Part shown: piece by piece, positions 11,534 through 31,344 of the stretch
How positions within the stretch are numbered: position 1 is the first letter of the stretch
Layout: each line of letters starts with the position of its first letter
Assembly: GCA_944990035.1 (NCBI GenBank)
Contig: CALYLX010000142.1
Location: 1,240,001 to 1,304,000 of the forward strand
Direction: 5' to 3'
Source: Clitopilus passeckerianus
Taxonomy: Eukaryota; Basidiomycota; Agaricomycetes; Agaricales; Entolomataceae
DNA: 64,000 nt
Position numbers and translations under genes: made by a program
Notes under the pieces: model-generated
Seen by the model: only the letters and a program-made list of their open reading frames with translations
Database searches by the model: none
What the model was told of the DNA's origin: nothing

Positions 11534-14500
11534 ATGTCTGGCCCAACTTCTCCGAAGTCATTTGGGTCATTTCGTCGAGGCTCTCGCTCGGACCACTCAC
11601 AGTCGTTGTGGGGCAAAGAAAACAGCACTTCAAGCTTCTTTTCTGGTTCCAGGACCCGCAAGTCCTCTGCAAAGTCGAATGACAAGGGCAAGCGCCCAAT
11701 ATATGCGCATGATACCGCGCAAGAAGGGTATACTAGTCCGACCTCCTCCCTATTCAGCTTTGGTGAGCAGCCGGCTTTGTGGCACGCTTTCGGAAATCCG
11801 TGTACTAACATCGTCGTGATTATCGTCAGGATCTACGGATGCGTATTCACAGTCCAGATATCAGGCGCCCTCGTACGAAAGTAGGGCTGTTCCATCGGAG
11901 GCCCTTCCTAGGAAGAATCGAGCGAGCTTTCTTGGAGCGGCTTCAGGTGCTCTCAACTTTAAATTTGGTCGAAAGAAGCAACCAATTATACGCCAACCAC
12001 AACCAATGCCTATCATACTTCCAGGAGTCATTGAAATCAGCGCTCCACGAAGAGATGAAGAAGACGAGGAGCGGAACAGGTTAAGGGAGACAGCTGCCCA
12101 AGCCATCGGCTACCCACTGGATTCACGCTCACACCACGATTCGTATTCGCTCGAAGGGAGTGAAGACGAGGAAGAAGAAGCGAGCGAAGATGTACAGGAC
12201 ATGCATGCAATCGACAATCCGGATGTCAGCTCCAGCGTTAACCATCGCCAGGCTTGTAATCCTCGTTCCTCGAGCGCATCATTTGGCGTCATAAATAACG
12301 CCCAGTCATCAAACGTGTCCATTCCTACCTCGCCCACTTCTGCTGTCCCGGGTAGGCATCGTTCAGGCTCAATCTTGAGGCATGCCAGGACAAATTCTCT
12401 GGTGCCCGTTCTGGTGCCGACCTTCCCATGCGAGCTAAGAGCTCTCAATCAGCTTAAACAATCGGAAATAATACTCCAGAAGTTCTATCCGGCCTCGTCA
12501 CTGCGCATATTTGCACTCTCAAAGAATTGGAGAAGTCGTTTCATGGTTCTATCTGCGCCGACGTCGACCATCAAACGAAACTCTTCACCGCCTGTATCCT
12601 ATTTGCATTTGTTCAAGGCTGCCAGTGGTGAAGAAAAAGAGCTGGAAAGATTGGAAATCAATGAAGACAGTGTTGTTTTTGTGGCTGAAGAAGACGTTGG
12701 CGGACGCAAGCATGTCGTAAAAGTCGCGGGTGAAGATGTTGGAGCCAGAAAGAAGGAACTTGTACACGAAGAGGCCGGCCGAACGATGTGGTATTTGCAC
12801 ATTGACGACCCTAATGAAGCTCAGATGTGGATCACTAGCATCAAGTCAGCGATCCTTAGCCAGAGGTAGGGCACCGTCTTGAATCGTATTTCATACAATA
12901 AAGCTCATTGTATACGTGTAGAACCATCCGAGCTGGCTTGGGTGTTGCAGGAAATACCGTCAATGGTATCGAACCTCGCGGAGACATGGACGTCATGCTA
13001 TCCATGCGTGCACAAGGGTTGATTAGTTCACCCACCACTCCCACAACAACGCAGCCGTCTACTGCCTCTGCTGCCGCCTACTCTCAATCAGATCGCAACT
13101 CGATATCTTCCAATCGTTCACAGGCAACCGTATCCAGGACGTTGTCGGCTGGTATCAAAGGCCTGTTCGTGGGATCTACTCGCCCTCGTTCGGCATCTCG
13201 GGCAACTTCTATCGATACTCAACATGACAAGGACTCGATATACGACGAGTCATTTACAAGCAGAGGCACGCATTTAATGCGTGCATCGGACCCAACTTCC
13301 TCCACACACCCAACCTCAAGACCTATGCATATATCCCATACCGCTCCTCCGGAGCACCCCATAGACAGGAAGATCATGCCGGATAGAATCAATTTCTGGG
13401 CTGCCGAGCCGCCTACTACAACTTCGACGGCTAAAGAAAGAGCGAGCCGTACGCGTTCACTTCAGGGTGGTGGCTTTGCGCTCCAGCCACCCCCCAGGAA
13501 GCGATGGACATCTGTTGGACCGAGCAATCCAGCTCCCATAGTCGTCAGCAGCAATGGACTCGGGCGGTTGAGCCCCTTAGGGGATGCTGGGATCCACGAA
13601 CAGGAGCCTGAACCCTCGAGTCCAAAAGTCTCTGTTTTCCACTCCCTGAGCATAGTCCACGAGAGCCATCTATTTTGTCGGTCTCTACAATCGCTTCAGC
13701 TGAAGCGCCGACAAGTGAAGATCAAGTTTCCGCCGGTGGCACGAAGCGCAGTTCCAGGCGATGGTCGAGACAAGGGGTCTTACCCAGGAGGTTGACTCCT
13801 CCCAGTGGCCCTCCTCCTGCAGCACCCCTCCCTTCTAACCCCGGTTCGTCAAGATCACAGCTATCAGCACCCTCCATGAGCGATCGCCGACTGAGCCAGA
13901 GCTCTACCCAATCTTCAACTAGCCGTCAGAGCGGACGGCTCGCCTCATTCTCGAAACGTGCCTCCGGGTCCTCCTTTTTAAGCCTTTCAGGTCCAGGCCA
14001 CTCCCAGTCCCCGCCTATTTCTCGCCCTACCTCGAGCCACAGCCACAGAATGTCAATGCCTCCACCTCGCCCGGCTCCAAATTCAGCGTTACCACCTGCA
14101 CCAGTGAATGAGCCGGATGAGGAGAACCTTCTCGGAGACGTGCCTCCCCTCGCATCCGGCCAACGATCCAACAAACGTGGATCAAGTAATAAAGCGTTTA
14201 GATTATCCATGCTTGCTCAAAAGTTACCAGGGCCGCCCGCTTCTGCCCTCCCTCCTCGTCCAAATGAGGCACAGCGACCGAAAGGCAATCGTAGAAATTC
14301 GTCTGCAGACGTCTATGGTCGTAGAACTCATCGAAATTCTCTGGACATGATACCTGCCTCCCCAATCCCTTCCTCCTTGGTCTTAGCACCATTCCCCCCT
14401 CCCAACACACCCCTTCCGCCAACCCCTGCACGGGCAGCTCCGACTGAACGTCCCACATCTATGCAGAGTTCTTTGAAGAAGCGCCTGCGCATTCTCAGTG

Positions 14501-14898
14501 CTCCATCTTCCAGCCAGAGTGGTACCGGGTCCCAAAGAAGGTCTTTACCACCGACACCATTGAACCTTGCGCCAAGCGTACAAACCGTACAGATTGCCTC
14601 ATCTCTACGTACACCGATTGCAGAAAAAATTGCCCCTAATCAAGATGACCCCAGCTTCTTGCAAATCAACACACCCCCTATGCCTTTTCTTCCGCCAACC
14701 CCATCTCTTTCCCGACCACTTCCAGAGCCAGAAGTCTTGGTCACACCGCTTTCTCCTCCCCCTCGTCGTGGCTCTAGGCACATCGTGCCCTCGGAACTGA
14801 CAACCTCTCAAGAACGCAAGGCATCTGAGGGAGAGCATCGCTTGAAGTCCGTTTCTCGTCCTGGCTCCGTAATTTCTTTGGGAATTGTTAGTATGTAA
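11534..14898 (+). CDS. PH-domain protein, long and largely disordered
   Basis: Exons 11534-11762, 11830-12865 and 12922-14898 join in phase. About 1,080 residues result if one base is restored near the TTTT run 13635-13638, where the frame slips by one; the downstream frame then reads on to TAA 14896-14898. A pleckstrin-homology domain lies around residues 275-420: a WRSRFMVLSAPT strand, an insert with YLHLFKAA, and the closing helix with the PH tryptophan (DDPNEAQMWITSIKSAIL). The N-terminal region has an acidic patch, and the C-terminal 600 residues are Ser/Pro-rich with several PPxPP stretches that could bind SH3 domains. PH domains bind phosphoinositides or proteins at membranes. The specific role is unknown. 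The gene ends 183 bases from the end of convergent PRP8. Confidence 0.7.
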
Positions 14899-15080
14899 TT
14901 TTAGGTTCCTCGGAATGCTTAATCATTATGCCTGTATATACTCTACCGTGGTACATAGTTCAAATAATTTCATCGCACGCCTGTGACTGATAACAAGATA
15001 GAATGGATGAATACATTATCCCAATGATGGGCTATGACTACATGTACATACGTTGACACGGGTCGTAAACATAGAATAGA

Positions 15081-24209
<9,129 letters not shown>

Positions 24210-24461
24210 CCTTGTCCTCGAGATGGTGAACTTGGAGAAAGAGTTGTAGCTGAGGTAAGCGGAGTCGGCCCCGGATCAGTCGCGTGCACGGACCGTCGTT
24301 TTTTGGCTGTCCTCAAGATTCTCATAAACCAATCGTAAACTCTTAATTAAGTGCAAGAGGCAAGTTGATGCTGAGTCGTACGTGGACCATATGTCGTAAA
24401 AATGTCATTTGTACTGATCTACGGGCGATACAACTGTAAAAATGTACTCTGGTATCTTGGC

Positions 24462-25078
24462 TCAGCTTGACTTTGTGCTCATCTCCCCCGCCTCCTTCGT
24501 GATTTCCGCCCACTCCTCTTCAAGAATGCCCATGCAGACATCATCCTGCCACCCCCCATCGATCCATTTTGATTTGCGTATCCTGCCTTCCTCCACGAAT
24601 CCACTACAAAGGAGATTAGAAAGTCGGCCACCAAAGTGCATTGATAAGATACTAACAGTCTCTTGTACAGTTCTATGGCTCGGTGATTCTCTTGGAATAC
24701 ATTGAGCGAGACGCGGTGAACACCCAGGCTAACGAATGCGTAGTTCACCATAAACTTCGTCACTTCGTAGCCGTACCCTTTACTCCAAAACGCAGGGTTG
24801 ATGCTTATCCCAAAGACTGCGTTCCGATTTTTGGGCTGCATGGGCATAAAGATCGCGAAACCAACGAAGGATCCTGTTTCCAACTCTTCAATCATGCAAG
24901 ACATGAGTGCATCCTTGATGGCCTTCATAATCCACTCGAAGTTATCGACATGACGTGGAACGTGGTAGACCTCTGGGGACATAAATTTGACGCATTGGGG
25001 TTCATTGTATAAAGCAAGAAGGTGGTCGAGGTCTGAGTTTTTGTAGGCGCGTAGTCGTAATCGCTGCGTAGTGAACAT
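24462..25078 (-). CDS. GNAT-family N-acetyltransferase
   Basis: Exons 25078-24657 and 24603-24462 (intron 24604-24656, 53 nt) encode 187 residues. The sequence has the GNAT layout: N-terminal TQRLRLRAYKNSDLDHLLALYN, the middle strand with NAVFGISINPAFWSKGYGYE, where the Q/RxxGxG/A acetyl-CoA loop is represented by SKGYGYE, then GVHRVSLNVFQENHRAIELYKRLG and FVEEGRIRKSKWIDG. This resembles the RimJ/RimL-like branch seen widely in fungi, with the typical CMGILEEEW end. The substrate cannot be told. ATG 25078 is chosen because the family motif begins directly after it; the longer frame upstream begins with GTG. Confidence 0.85.
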
Positions 25079-25183
25079 TTGCTTGACGGAGGTTTGCAGC
25101 TTGGCAACATATGGGGCTGCTGTTATAAGGAGGGGAGATGAGTCAATGGAGATTTGAGTACCGATCACCGAAAGGAAACAGAG

Positions 25184-26548
25184 TTATTGATGCATAAATC
25201 GAGGCCCGACCGCATTCCGTAGTTCCAGTGCATGCCGGAAGCTGAATCCGTCACACCCAACGATGACTATCTGCTCGAGAGTGCCAAGGACACTAGAGTC
25301 TGTGAAGCCAACTCGAGTAGATAAACTCTCGATGACAGCATCGCCGGATATTTGTTGGCAGTTAAACAGCTTCAGAGATTTCAAGCACGGAAGACGAACG
25401 CGGGGAACACTGTCGCCTCCCCTATCCTTGTAAGGTTTCAGAAGGGCCATCACCTTGTCGGACAGGTCTGAGGCCACAATGAGGAATTCTTCGAGAAGGG
25501 GTAGTCTGTTGAAAACATATCCGAAATCTTTGGTCCTCATGTCGCTGAAGTCCATTTCAAGGGTGCGAAGGGGTGGATTAGATCTCGAAATGAGTTTGCG
25601 CAACCCCATGCCCGTGGCACGATCGCTGGAAGGTGACTGCGAGAAGTCACCGGCTTCGTCGTCACTATCTCCGTCCTCTGTGTACTCTCCTAACAGTGTG
25701 AATTCGACATTTAGGTGGGCCAGGAAGAGGTTGACTAAACGTGGTGCGTGGAGCGACGACAGTATATCCCGGGCCAGGCATGTTTGCTTTAGGTGCAAAG
25801 TATGAAGATGTGGAAGCGAGACCACTGGAAACTGGTTGGGAAGGGGATCGCTGTTGTATGGCCAGCCTGAGAAGTAGAAGGTGTCGAGATTGGGACATGC
25901 ACGAAGGAAGTCAAGGAGTGCACCTGGTGGAGTATGGAAGTCACTGATTGTGTCTTCAGTGATAGTAATGCTTGTGAAGTGAAGGGGTGTGAGGTCTAAT
26001 GATCGGGGTAGGTTGGAAAGCCAGACATTCATCACATAATTGCATGGGGGTGCAGATGAGAATGTCTGTTTAGGTGCAATACCCCCTTCCTCCTGAACAT
26101 AAATGTGTAGGTAGTCCAGCACTTCACAGGAAATGGGCCATTCTGGCGCAAAAGTGTGTTCTTCTTCCTTGTACCCAGAGCAATTGAAGGAGCGCCAGCG
26201 GTTGACATGGGGAAGGAGGGGAGACAAGAGAGGTAGAATAACGTCCGGTGTATCCACCTGAAGCGCGATGTCAATTGGAAGTGGTGCGGAGCGTTCCAAC
26301 CACACGTCTGCCTGCTTTCGGAGCACGGGTATGACGTGTGCCTCACTGTCTAGGCGTATGTATTGCCAGACAGGAGGAGAAGTTTGCACAATCTTCCTCC
26401 ACCGTTTACAAACGGCTGCGAGTTTCAACGGAGCTAGATCGGCAACGTAATTGACGAAGGTGAAAATGTCTATGAGCAATTCTGCAGGTATGTGTTTGAA
26501 CTCAGGGCGGTGTTCAGGTTGGGAATAATCTTTGTCGACCATAATCAT
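25184..26548 (-). CDS. F-box protein, single exon
   Basis: An uninterrupted frame of 454 codons starts at ATG 26548. The F-box is at residues 18-62 (HIPAELLIDIFTFV to VCKRWRKIVQTSPPVWQYI). This is the Agaricomycete type in which the box is followed by RLD and a region on LERSAPLPIDIAL, then leucine-rich segments to the end. Proteins of this type are numerous in mushrooms and are thought to be SCF adaptors. There is an acidic loop near residues 295-310. It lies 105 bases upstream of the acetyltransferase on the same strand and diverges from RPS19. Confidence 0.8.
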   Translation of the reverse strand: MIMVDKDYSQPEHRPEFKHIPAELLIDIFTFVNYVADLAPLKLAAVCKRWRKIVQTSPPVWQYIRLDSEAHVIPVLRKQADVWLERSAPLPIDIALQVDTPDVILPLLSPLLPHVNRWRSFNCSGYKEEEHTFAPEWPISCEVLDYLHIYVQEEGGIAPKQTFSSAPPCNYVMNVWLSNLPRSLDLTPLHFTSITITEDTISDFHTPPGALLDFLRACPNLDTFYFSGWPYNSDPLPNQFPVVSLPHLHTLHLKQTCLARDILSSLHAPRLVNLFLAHLNVEFTLLGEYTEDGDSDDEAGDFSQSPSSDRATGMGLRKLISRSNPPLRTLEMDFSDMRTKDFGYVFNRLPLLEEFLIVASDLSDKVMALLKPYKDRGGDSVPRVRLPCLKSLKLFNCQQISGDAVIESLSTRVGFTDSSVLGTLEQIVIVGCDGFSFRHALELRNAVGPRFMHQ

Positions 26549-27176
26549 TGGGAAGCTCTGATGTTGTAAACAACCAGGGTAGGGAGATCTTGAGAGCCGA
26601 ATGAGAATGAGGTGATACTTGTACGGACACAGCGCTGCAGCCTGTAGCAGTGGAAACGCCGAGCCGCCGGAGCGGGGTAAGCGATCGTGGAAAGGAATTT
26701 CCGTCTTTGTATATTGATTTATACGCGGTTAAATGGCCTGAAAACCGTTCCAAGTTCTTTGGAATCGGATATTATCTGACCGTTAGGTAGCTAGCGACGC
26801 GCAAAATATGGCCGTGTGGAAGAACGAACAGAGCGACAAAATTGTTTGCCGTGATTGAAACTGAGCATTTCATGGTTCAATGTACAGAATCAACCTGTGC
26901 CGGAAGTGAACGGTGTAGTGAAACTCATAACACCCAGATGTCTAGGAGAATAGCTGTCAAATTTGTCTCTACAAAGGGATCGTTGTGGTACTCCAGACAC
27001 TGTAGATGCTCTTCGCTGACTAATAATATCGTAGTCAATCCAACTGTACAGTCAATCGGGACTTGCCGAAGCCCCTGGGAATCGCAGGCGCAAGAGACTA
27101 GGCGCGGTCTACACAAAGTCGCCAACGTCGTACTCGACAACACCCGCGCTCCTTTCCTCAAGAAAAATACGCCATC
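26549..27176. other. Divergent promoter region of an F-box gene and RPS19
   Basis: This 628-base region separates the minus-strand F-box start from the plus-strand RPS19 start. A run of pyrimidines and a short CTTTCCTC motif lie 15-30 bases before the RPS19 ATG, as is common for ribosomal protein genes. No other gene is seen. Confidence 0.5.
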
Positions 27177-27766
27177 ATGCCGGGTGTACGAGACATTAGG
27201 TGCGTAACGTCTACCTCGGAAACTCTGCCCCCGCATGCTGACTTCTGGTTGTTCCAGCGCCGATGCCTTCATCACCGCATACTCTTCTCATCTGAAACGT
27301 TCTGGCAAGCTCGAGGTGCCAGTTTGGGCTGACCTCGTCAAAACTGGTGCATACAAGGAACTTGCACCCTACGATCCTGACTGGTACTACGTCCGGGCAG
27401 GTGAGTACTCTGAATGTCAAGGATAAGCCGAGTTCTAAAACCACGATATAATCAGCTGCTATCGCAAGGCACATCTACCTTCGCAAGGATGTTGGTGTTG
27501 GTGCGCTCACAAAACTTCACGGTGGCCGCAACAGGCGCGGAAACCGCCCTTCACACCATGCCCCTTGCTCGACCTCTATCCAGAGGAAGGTCTGCCAGTC
27601 ACTCGAGAAAATAGGTGTCCTCGAGCAAACCGAGAACGGTGGAAGGAGAATATCTCAGGATGGCCAACGGGACTTGGATCGGATTGCAACTGCTGTAGTC
27701 GAGGCTGCAAAGGAGGAGGAGGATGACGAGGAGGAGGAGGAAGAGGAGGAGGAAGAGGAGGAGTAA
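27177..27766 (+). CDS. RPS19: 40S ribosomal protein S19 (eS19)
   Basis: Exons 27177-27199, 27258-27400 and 27456-27766 join in phase to 158 residues. The start [20 protein letters not shown] and the core [42 protein letters not shown] and [13 protein letters not shown] are those of eS19. Known role: the protein sits in the head of the small subunit and is needed for 18S rRNA maturation. The first coding exon has 23 bases, a common layout for ribosomal protein genes. The C-terminus ends in an almost pure run of Glu and Asp (about 18 acidic residues) encoded by GAG/GAT repeats at 27711-27763, longer than in many homologs. Confidence 0.95.
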
Positions 27767-28150
27767 ACTCGTTCACCCATCGCGGATCGACGTATGAGTT
27801 TTGCATGTTTCATTTACCCTTATTTCTGTATGCAGCATGCCAGCAAAATAATCCGGTCTCTTTATGCACTGAATTCAAAGGCCTCAACAGAAAACATTAT
27901 GTATCCCCCCTGCTCTGAGCTATTGAACGTGTCGGTACAAGTATCAGAATGCGATACAATTGCCCAATTCTATCCGCCGATATCGTCGATAAATTTTTCG
28001 CTCCTTGGACACCAGAGACTTTCCCAAAGTTTCGAGCATCTTGAACGAGCGCTAATTCTAAAGCTCGGTGCCGGGTCACGTGCGGCTGATTAGATGTCAT
28101 TTTTTGAAGGCGAATAGCCTTGAACGCCTTTGTATTTACTGCTCCCCCTC
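27767..28150. other. Intergenic, no gene recognised
   Basis: This is the 3' flank of RPS19 and the promoter of the acidic F-box gene. The open frame at 27794-28093 crosses it but shows no family resemblance. Confidence 0.5.
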
Positions 28151-30055
28151 ATGGCTTTCCAGGCGCTCGGTGAGCTCTCGAAGAAACTGGATAAAGACCT
28201 CAAAGCGAGGTTGCAAAAGGCGATGGACGAAGACGAAACGCTGAAGCCAGAGTCGGCAATGATTCAAATAACACAAGAAATGTTGAAGAACAACCCATAT
28301 AATCCACCCAGGGGTTGTCCCATCAACGACCTACCCCCAGAGTTGCTAGGGCACATATTCAGAGTTGGCGTTGAGATGGAGGCAGAAGGAGATATAGTTG
28401 ACGACGAAGATGAGTGGGAGGATGAGGATGAGGGGTTCGACCTTGAGGATGGCTGGTCATCAGGGGAAAGTGATGCAGAGGATGTGCGTATGCCTGGAGG
28501 ATTCAGCGCAAGGAAACTCGGCAAAGCAAAGGCGTTGGATGATTCTTCCATGGTGGACCTCTCCGTACAGGTTGTGAGCGATAAGCCCGTGGATGGCGAA
28601 GAAGAGGAACCGGCGGAACCCGTTCTTCCCTTCCAGGTGTTGGTATCACACGTCTGCAAACAGTGGCGTCAGGTGGCCATTCAATCACCCATTCTGTGGA
28701 CAGCTTTAGAGTTCACTGAACCTGCACCATTTGATAAGTCGCGTATATGGATCGAACGCGCCAAGGAGTCACCCCTGGACATTCGTATCAATGCTACCAC
28801 GGACGACGAGGAATCCGAACCATTCACACCTGGAGAAGACGACGGCTCGACTGATCACCCGCAGATTACTCCAGAACAGCATGGGCAGGTTTATGCTGAA
28901 GAACATTCCGGATGTCGGCACCCGCCACCACGAATGACCATACAAGATCTCAATCAGATATTCGACCTCATCACACCTGCTGTATCGCAATGGCGTTCAC
29001 TCGAGGTTTCGTGCAGTATCTATGACTACATGCATGTTGCACTGCAGCGTCTATCCCAATGTCCAGGCGCCCCCATCCTGGAAGCTCTGGAACTGTATCA
29101 CTATGAAGACACGGAAGACTATGATACTTTCCAGCCGAAGGCGTTGGCCACCAAGTTCTCCATTTTAGACAACCACGCACCAAAACTTAAAGACGTCGCG
29201 TTATGGGGTGTCCACCTAGACTGGGAGAACTCCGTCTCTCTACTCTCTGGCATTCAGGATCTCGAACTGGCATACCATGCCAGAAATGTCCGACCTTCGT
29301 TCACGACTTTCTCCCAAATCATTACCCAGTCCCCACAAATCCGCACTTTGACGCTTTGCCTCTCGGGTCCAGCAGAGCCAGATGATCCAGGAGACAACGG
29401 CTGGGGACGCGAGGCCCTAGAGATCCCTTCGCTTCAGGATCTCGTGCTCTGCTATCACAATTGCAGATACGCCATTGCACTCGTGCACAAGCTCTCCATG
29501 CCAAACTTGCGGAGTCTGGCACTGGATTACGACGATGAAGACTACACTGACCTCACGAGGACATTGATCGCACCAGCAGCTGGGAAGACCAAGTCCATAC
29601 TTTCCGGGTTGGAACACTTCAAAATAGCTGGGCTGCCTTGCGAGATGAAGACCATCGAACTGATGTTTGGGCAGCTCAATGGGCTAAAAACGATCAACTT
29701 GAACTGCTCGACAGACGAGGTGGAGAAGATCTTCGAAACATTGCACAAGTCTGCATCGAAGTCTTCAAAAACCAACGTGTACTGCCCTAACCTTCAGATG
29801 ATCACCACAACTGGTATTGACGGAACACAGATGAGGAGTTTTGTGGAGGATCGCAGGGCCGCTGGGTTTCCGGTGAAGAAGGTGATGATGAGCGAGGACG
29901 ATGATGTCGACGAAAAGGACGAACGTTGGCTAAAAGCCCATCTTGATGATCTCGAATACTTCGAGCCGTCTGATTCGGAGGAGGAGTTTTACGAGGAAGG
30001 CGTCGATGAAGATGAAATCATGGATGTGGACTCGGATGATGATGGTGGGATGTAG
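28151..30055 (+). CDS. Large acidic F-box protein, single exon
   Basis: A single frame of 634 codons begins at ATG 28151. The F-box is split: the first helix is INDLPPELLGHIFRVGVEM near residue 65, then an acidic insert of about 90 residues, then the second half VSHVCKQWRQVAIQSPILW near residue 175. The remainder has leucine-rich segments (LQDLVLCYHN, LRSLALDYDD) and an acidic C-terminal tail. The insertion of a long acidic loop within the box is a feature I have seen in Agaricomycete F-box families. Probably a substrate adaptor for SCF; substrate unknown. An in-frame upstream codon at 28130 is not ATG. Confidence 0.78.
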   Translation: MAFQALGELSKKLDKDLKARLQKAMDEDETLKPESAMIQITQEMLKNNPYNPPRGCPINDLPPELLGHIFRVGVEMEAEGDIVDDEDEWEDEDEGFDLEDGWSSGESDAEDVRMPGGFSARKLGKAKALDDSSMVDLSVQVVSDKPVDGEEEEPAEPVLPFQVLVSHVCKQWRQVAIQSPILWTALEFTEPAPFDKSRIWIERAKESPLDIRINATTDDEESEPFTPGEDDGSTDHPQITPEQHGQVYAEEHSGCRHPPPRMTIQDLNQIFDLITPAVSQWRSLEVSCSIYDYMHVALQRLSQCPGAPILEALELYHYEDTEDYDTFQPKALATKFSILDNHAPKLKDVALWGVHLDWENSVSLLSGIQDLELAYHARNVRPSFTTFSQIITQSPQIRTLTLCLSGPAEPDDPGDNGWGREALEIPSLQDLVLCYHNCRYAIALVHKLSMPNLRSLALDYDDEDYTDLTRTLIAPAAGKTKSILSGLEHFKIAGLPCEMKTIELMFGQLNGLKTINLNCSTDEVEKIFETLHKSASKSSKTNVYCPNLQMITTTGIDGTQMRSFVEDRRAAGFPVKKVMMSEDDDVDEKDERWLKAHLDDLEYFEPSDSEEEFYEEGVDEDEIMDVDSDDDGGM

Positions 30056-30312
30056 ACGGTGTTTGTGTTTGTTCAGAGCTTACACCCTCGAAATGGAACT
30101 CTTGTACTTGGATGTCGATTATAGCTATACATTAAGCATTACTTCCAATAACACAACGATATATATAATTACAGATGGCGCATGAATGTGTTCCAAAATA
30201 ATGTTGTCCACTCGGATTACAGTGAATGGGGTCAAAGTTGCGACAAGCGAGGTGCCAGAAGCAGAAAAAGAAGTGTAATAGGTGTGCACGCAGGCCATGC
30301 GCTATGCTTCTA

Positions 30313-31195
30313 TTAGTCTGTGACTTGATGTTGCAAGTGTGTATGCTGATAGGGCAGCCTGGTAACACCAAAGACAACCTCAGGAATACTGTCCTCGTCC
30401 TCATCTTCGTCAATCGAGTTGATTGAAGCACCAGAGGACTTGGAGGGTCTCGGTTGACTGGGCATAGCAATTAAAACGGAAACTTGAAGGAGATCAATCC
30501 GTGCGGGTGATGGTTTGCTGGAAGCCTTCTCGACATCCGTGGGTACAGTGGTGATAGCATCATTAGAAGATGCGAAAAAGAGTTTGCGCAAACGGTTGAG
30601 ACGTGTTTGAGATGGTGAACGTAAGGGTCGAGCATTAGATGTGGAAGATGGTGTCCTTTCGAGCCTTTGGGCATCGAGGTTTCTTGAATGTCTTGAACGT
30701 CGTTTAGCCTGCACGGGAAGAGCAGATAGCGGCTATCGAAGGTGTCATGAAACAACGATGAGCAGCTGCATTTACCAGTTTGAGCAATAGAAACACACCA
30801 TCATTTCGTCCCATTTATTGCCACCTGTTGCTACCCAAGAGTCGAAGAATTTTGGTTTTACCCCAAAGCGGCGTCTACGACCTCCCTGTGATCGAGGCGC
30901 AAAGACCACCCCGGCGGCCAGAGCTTCATCTAAGCGTCGTTGGAATCGACGTCGAACGACGAACGACCTGAAGACGATGGCACACGAGATAAACAGCAGC
31001 AGAAAAAGGGTGGCTAGAAATGTAACGCTGCGGATATAAGGGTCGTTCAATATTTGTCGAGTTGACTAGACATGGAACTCACAGATAGAGGTTGCTGGAG
31101 TTTCTAAAACCAACTGGCTGGCTATCTGGGGCTGGTCTAGGCTGCTGCGACGGCGAGGAATCATTTGTCGACGTCGAGCTTGGTGACGAGGACAT
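30313..31195 (-). CDS. Single-pass membrane protein of unknown function
   Basis: Exons 31195-31083, 31027-30799 and 30732-30313 join in phase to 253 residues. A Ser/Pro-rich N-terminal arm of about 38 residues precedes one hydrophobic helix (VTFLATLFLLLFISCAIVF), followed directly by a basic stretch. Next comes a conserved patch with RRRRFGVKPKFFDSW and KWDEMMPLSA, resembling the 'KPxLxDxW ... W ... xPLS' segment common to many Agaricomycete single-pass proteins. The C-terminal half is Ser-rich and disordered. Topology by the positive-inside rule would put the C-terminal part in the cytoplasm. I cannot assign a function. Confidence 0.7.
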
Positions 31196-31344
31196 GGTCC
31201 ATTCGAAAGGACAAAGGCAGGAAGGGCCAGTGTGTATTCGAAAATGATCGGTATCACCGAAGTTAGTATAGCACTTTGATGGCAACTGACATGTACATAT
31301 AACAGCCTCCAACCAGGGTAACCCTCAGCTCAAGATCCCCCACC

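Noticed and set aside
11266..11682. 138-codon frame overlapping the start of the PH-domain gene
   Set aside because: The overlapping frame from ATG 11534 continues through phase-consistent introns into a PH domain, so this one is a shadow.
27794..28093. 99-codon frame between RPS19 and the next F-box gene
   Set aside because: No family match and composition like non-coding DNA.
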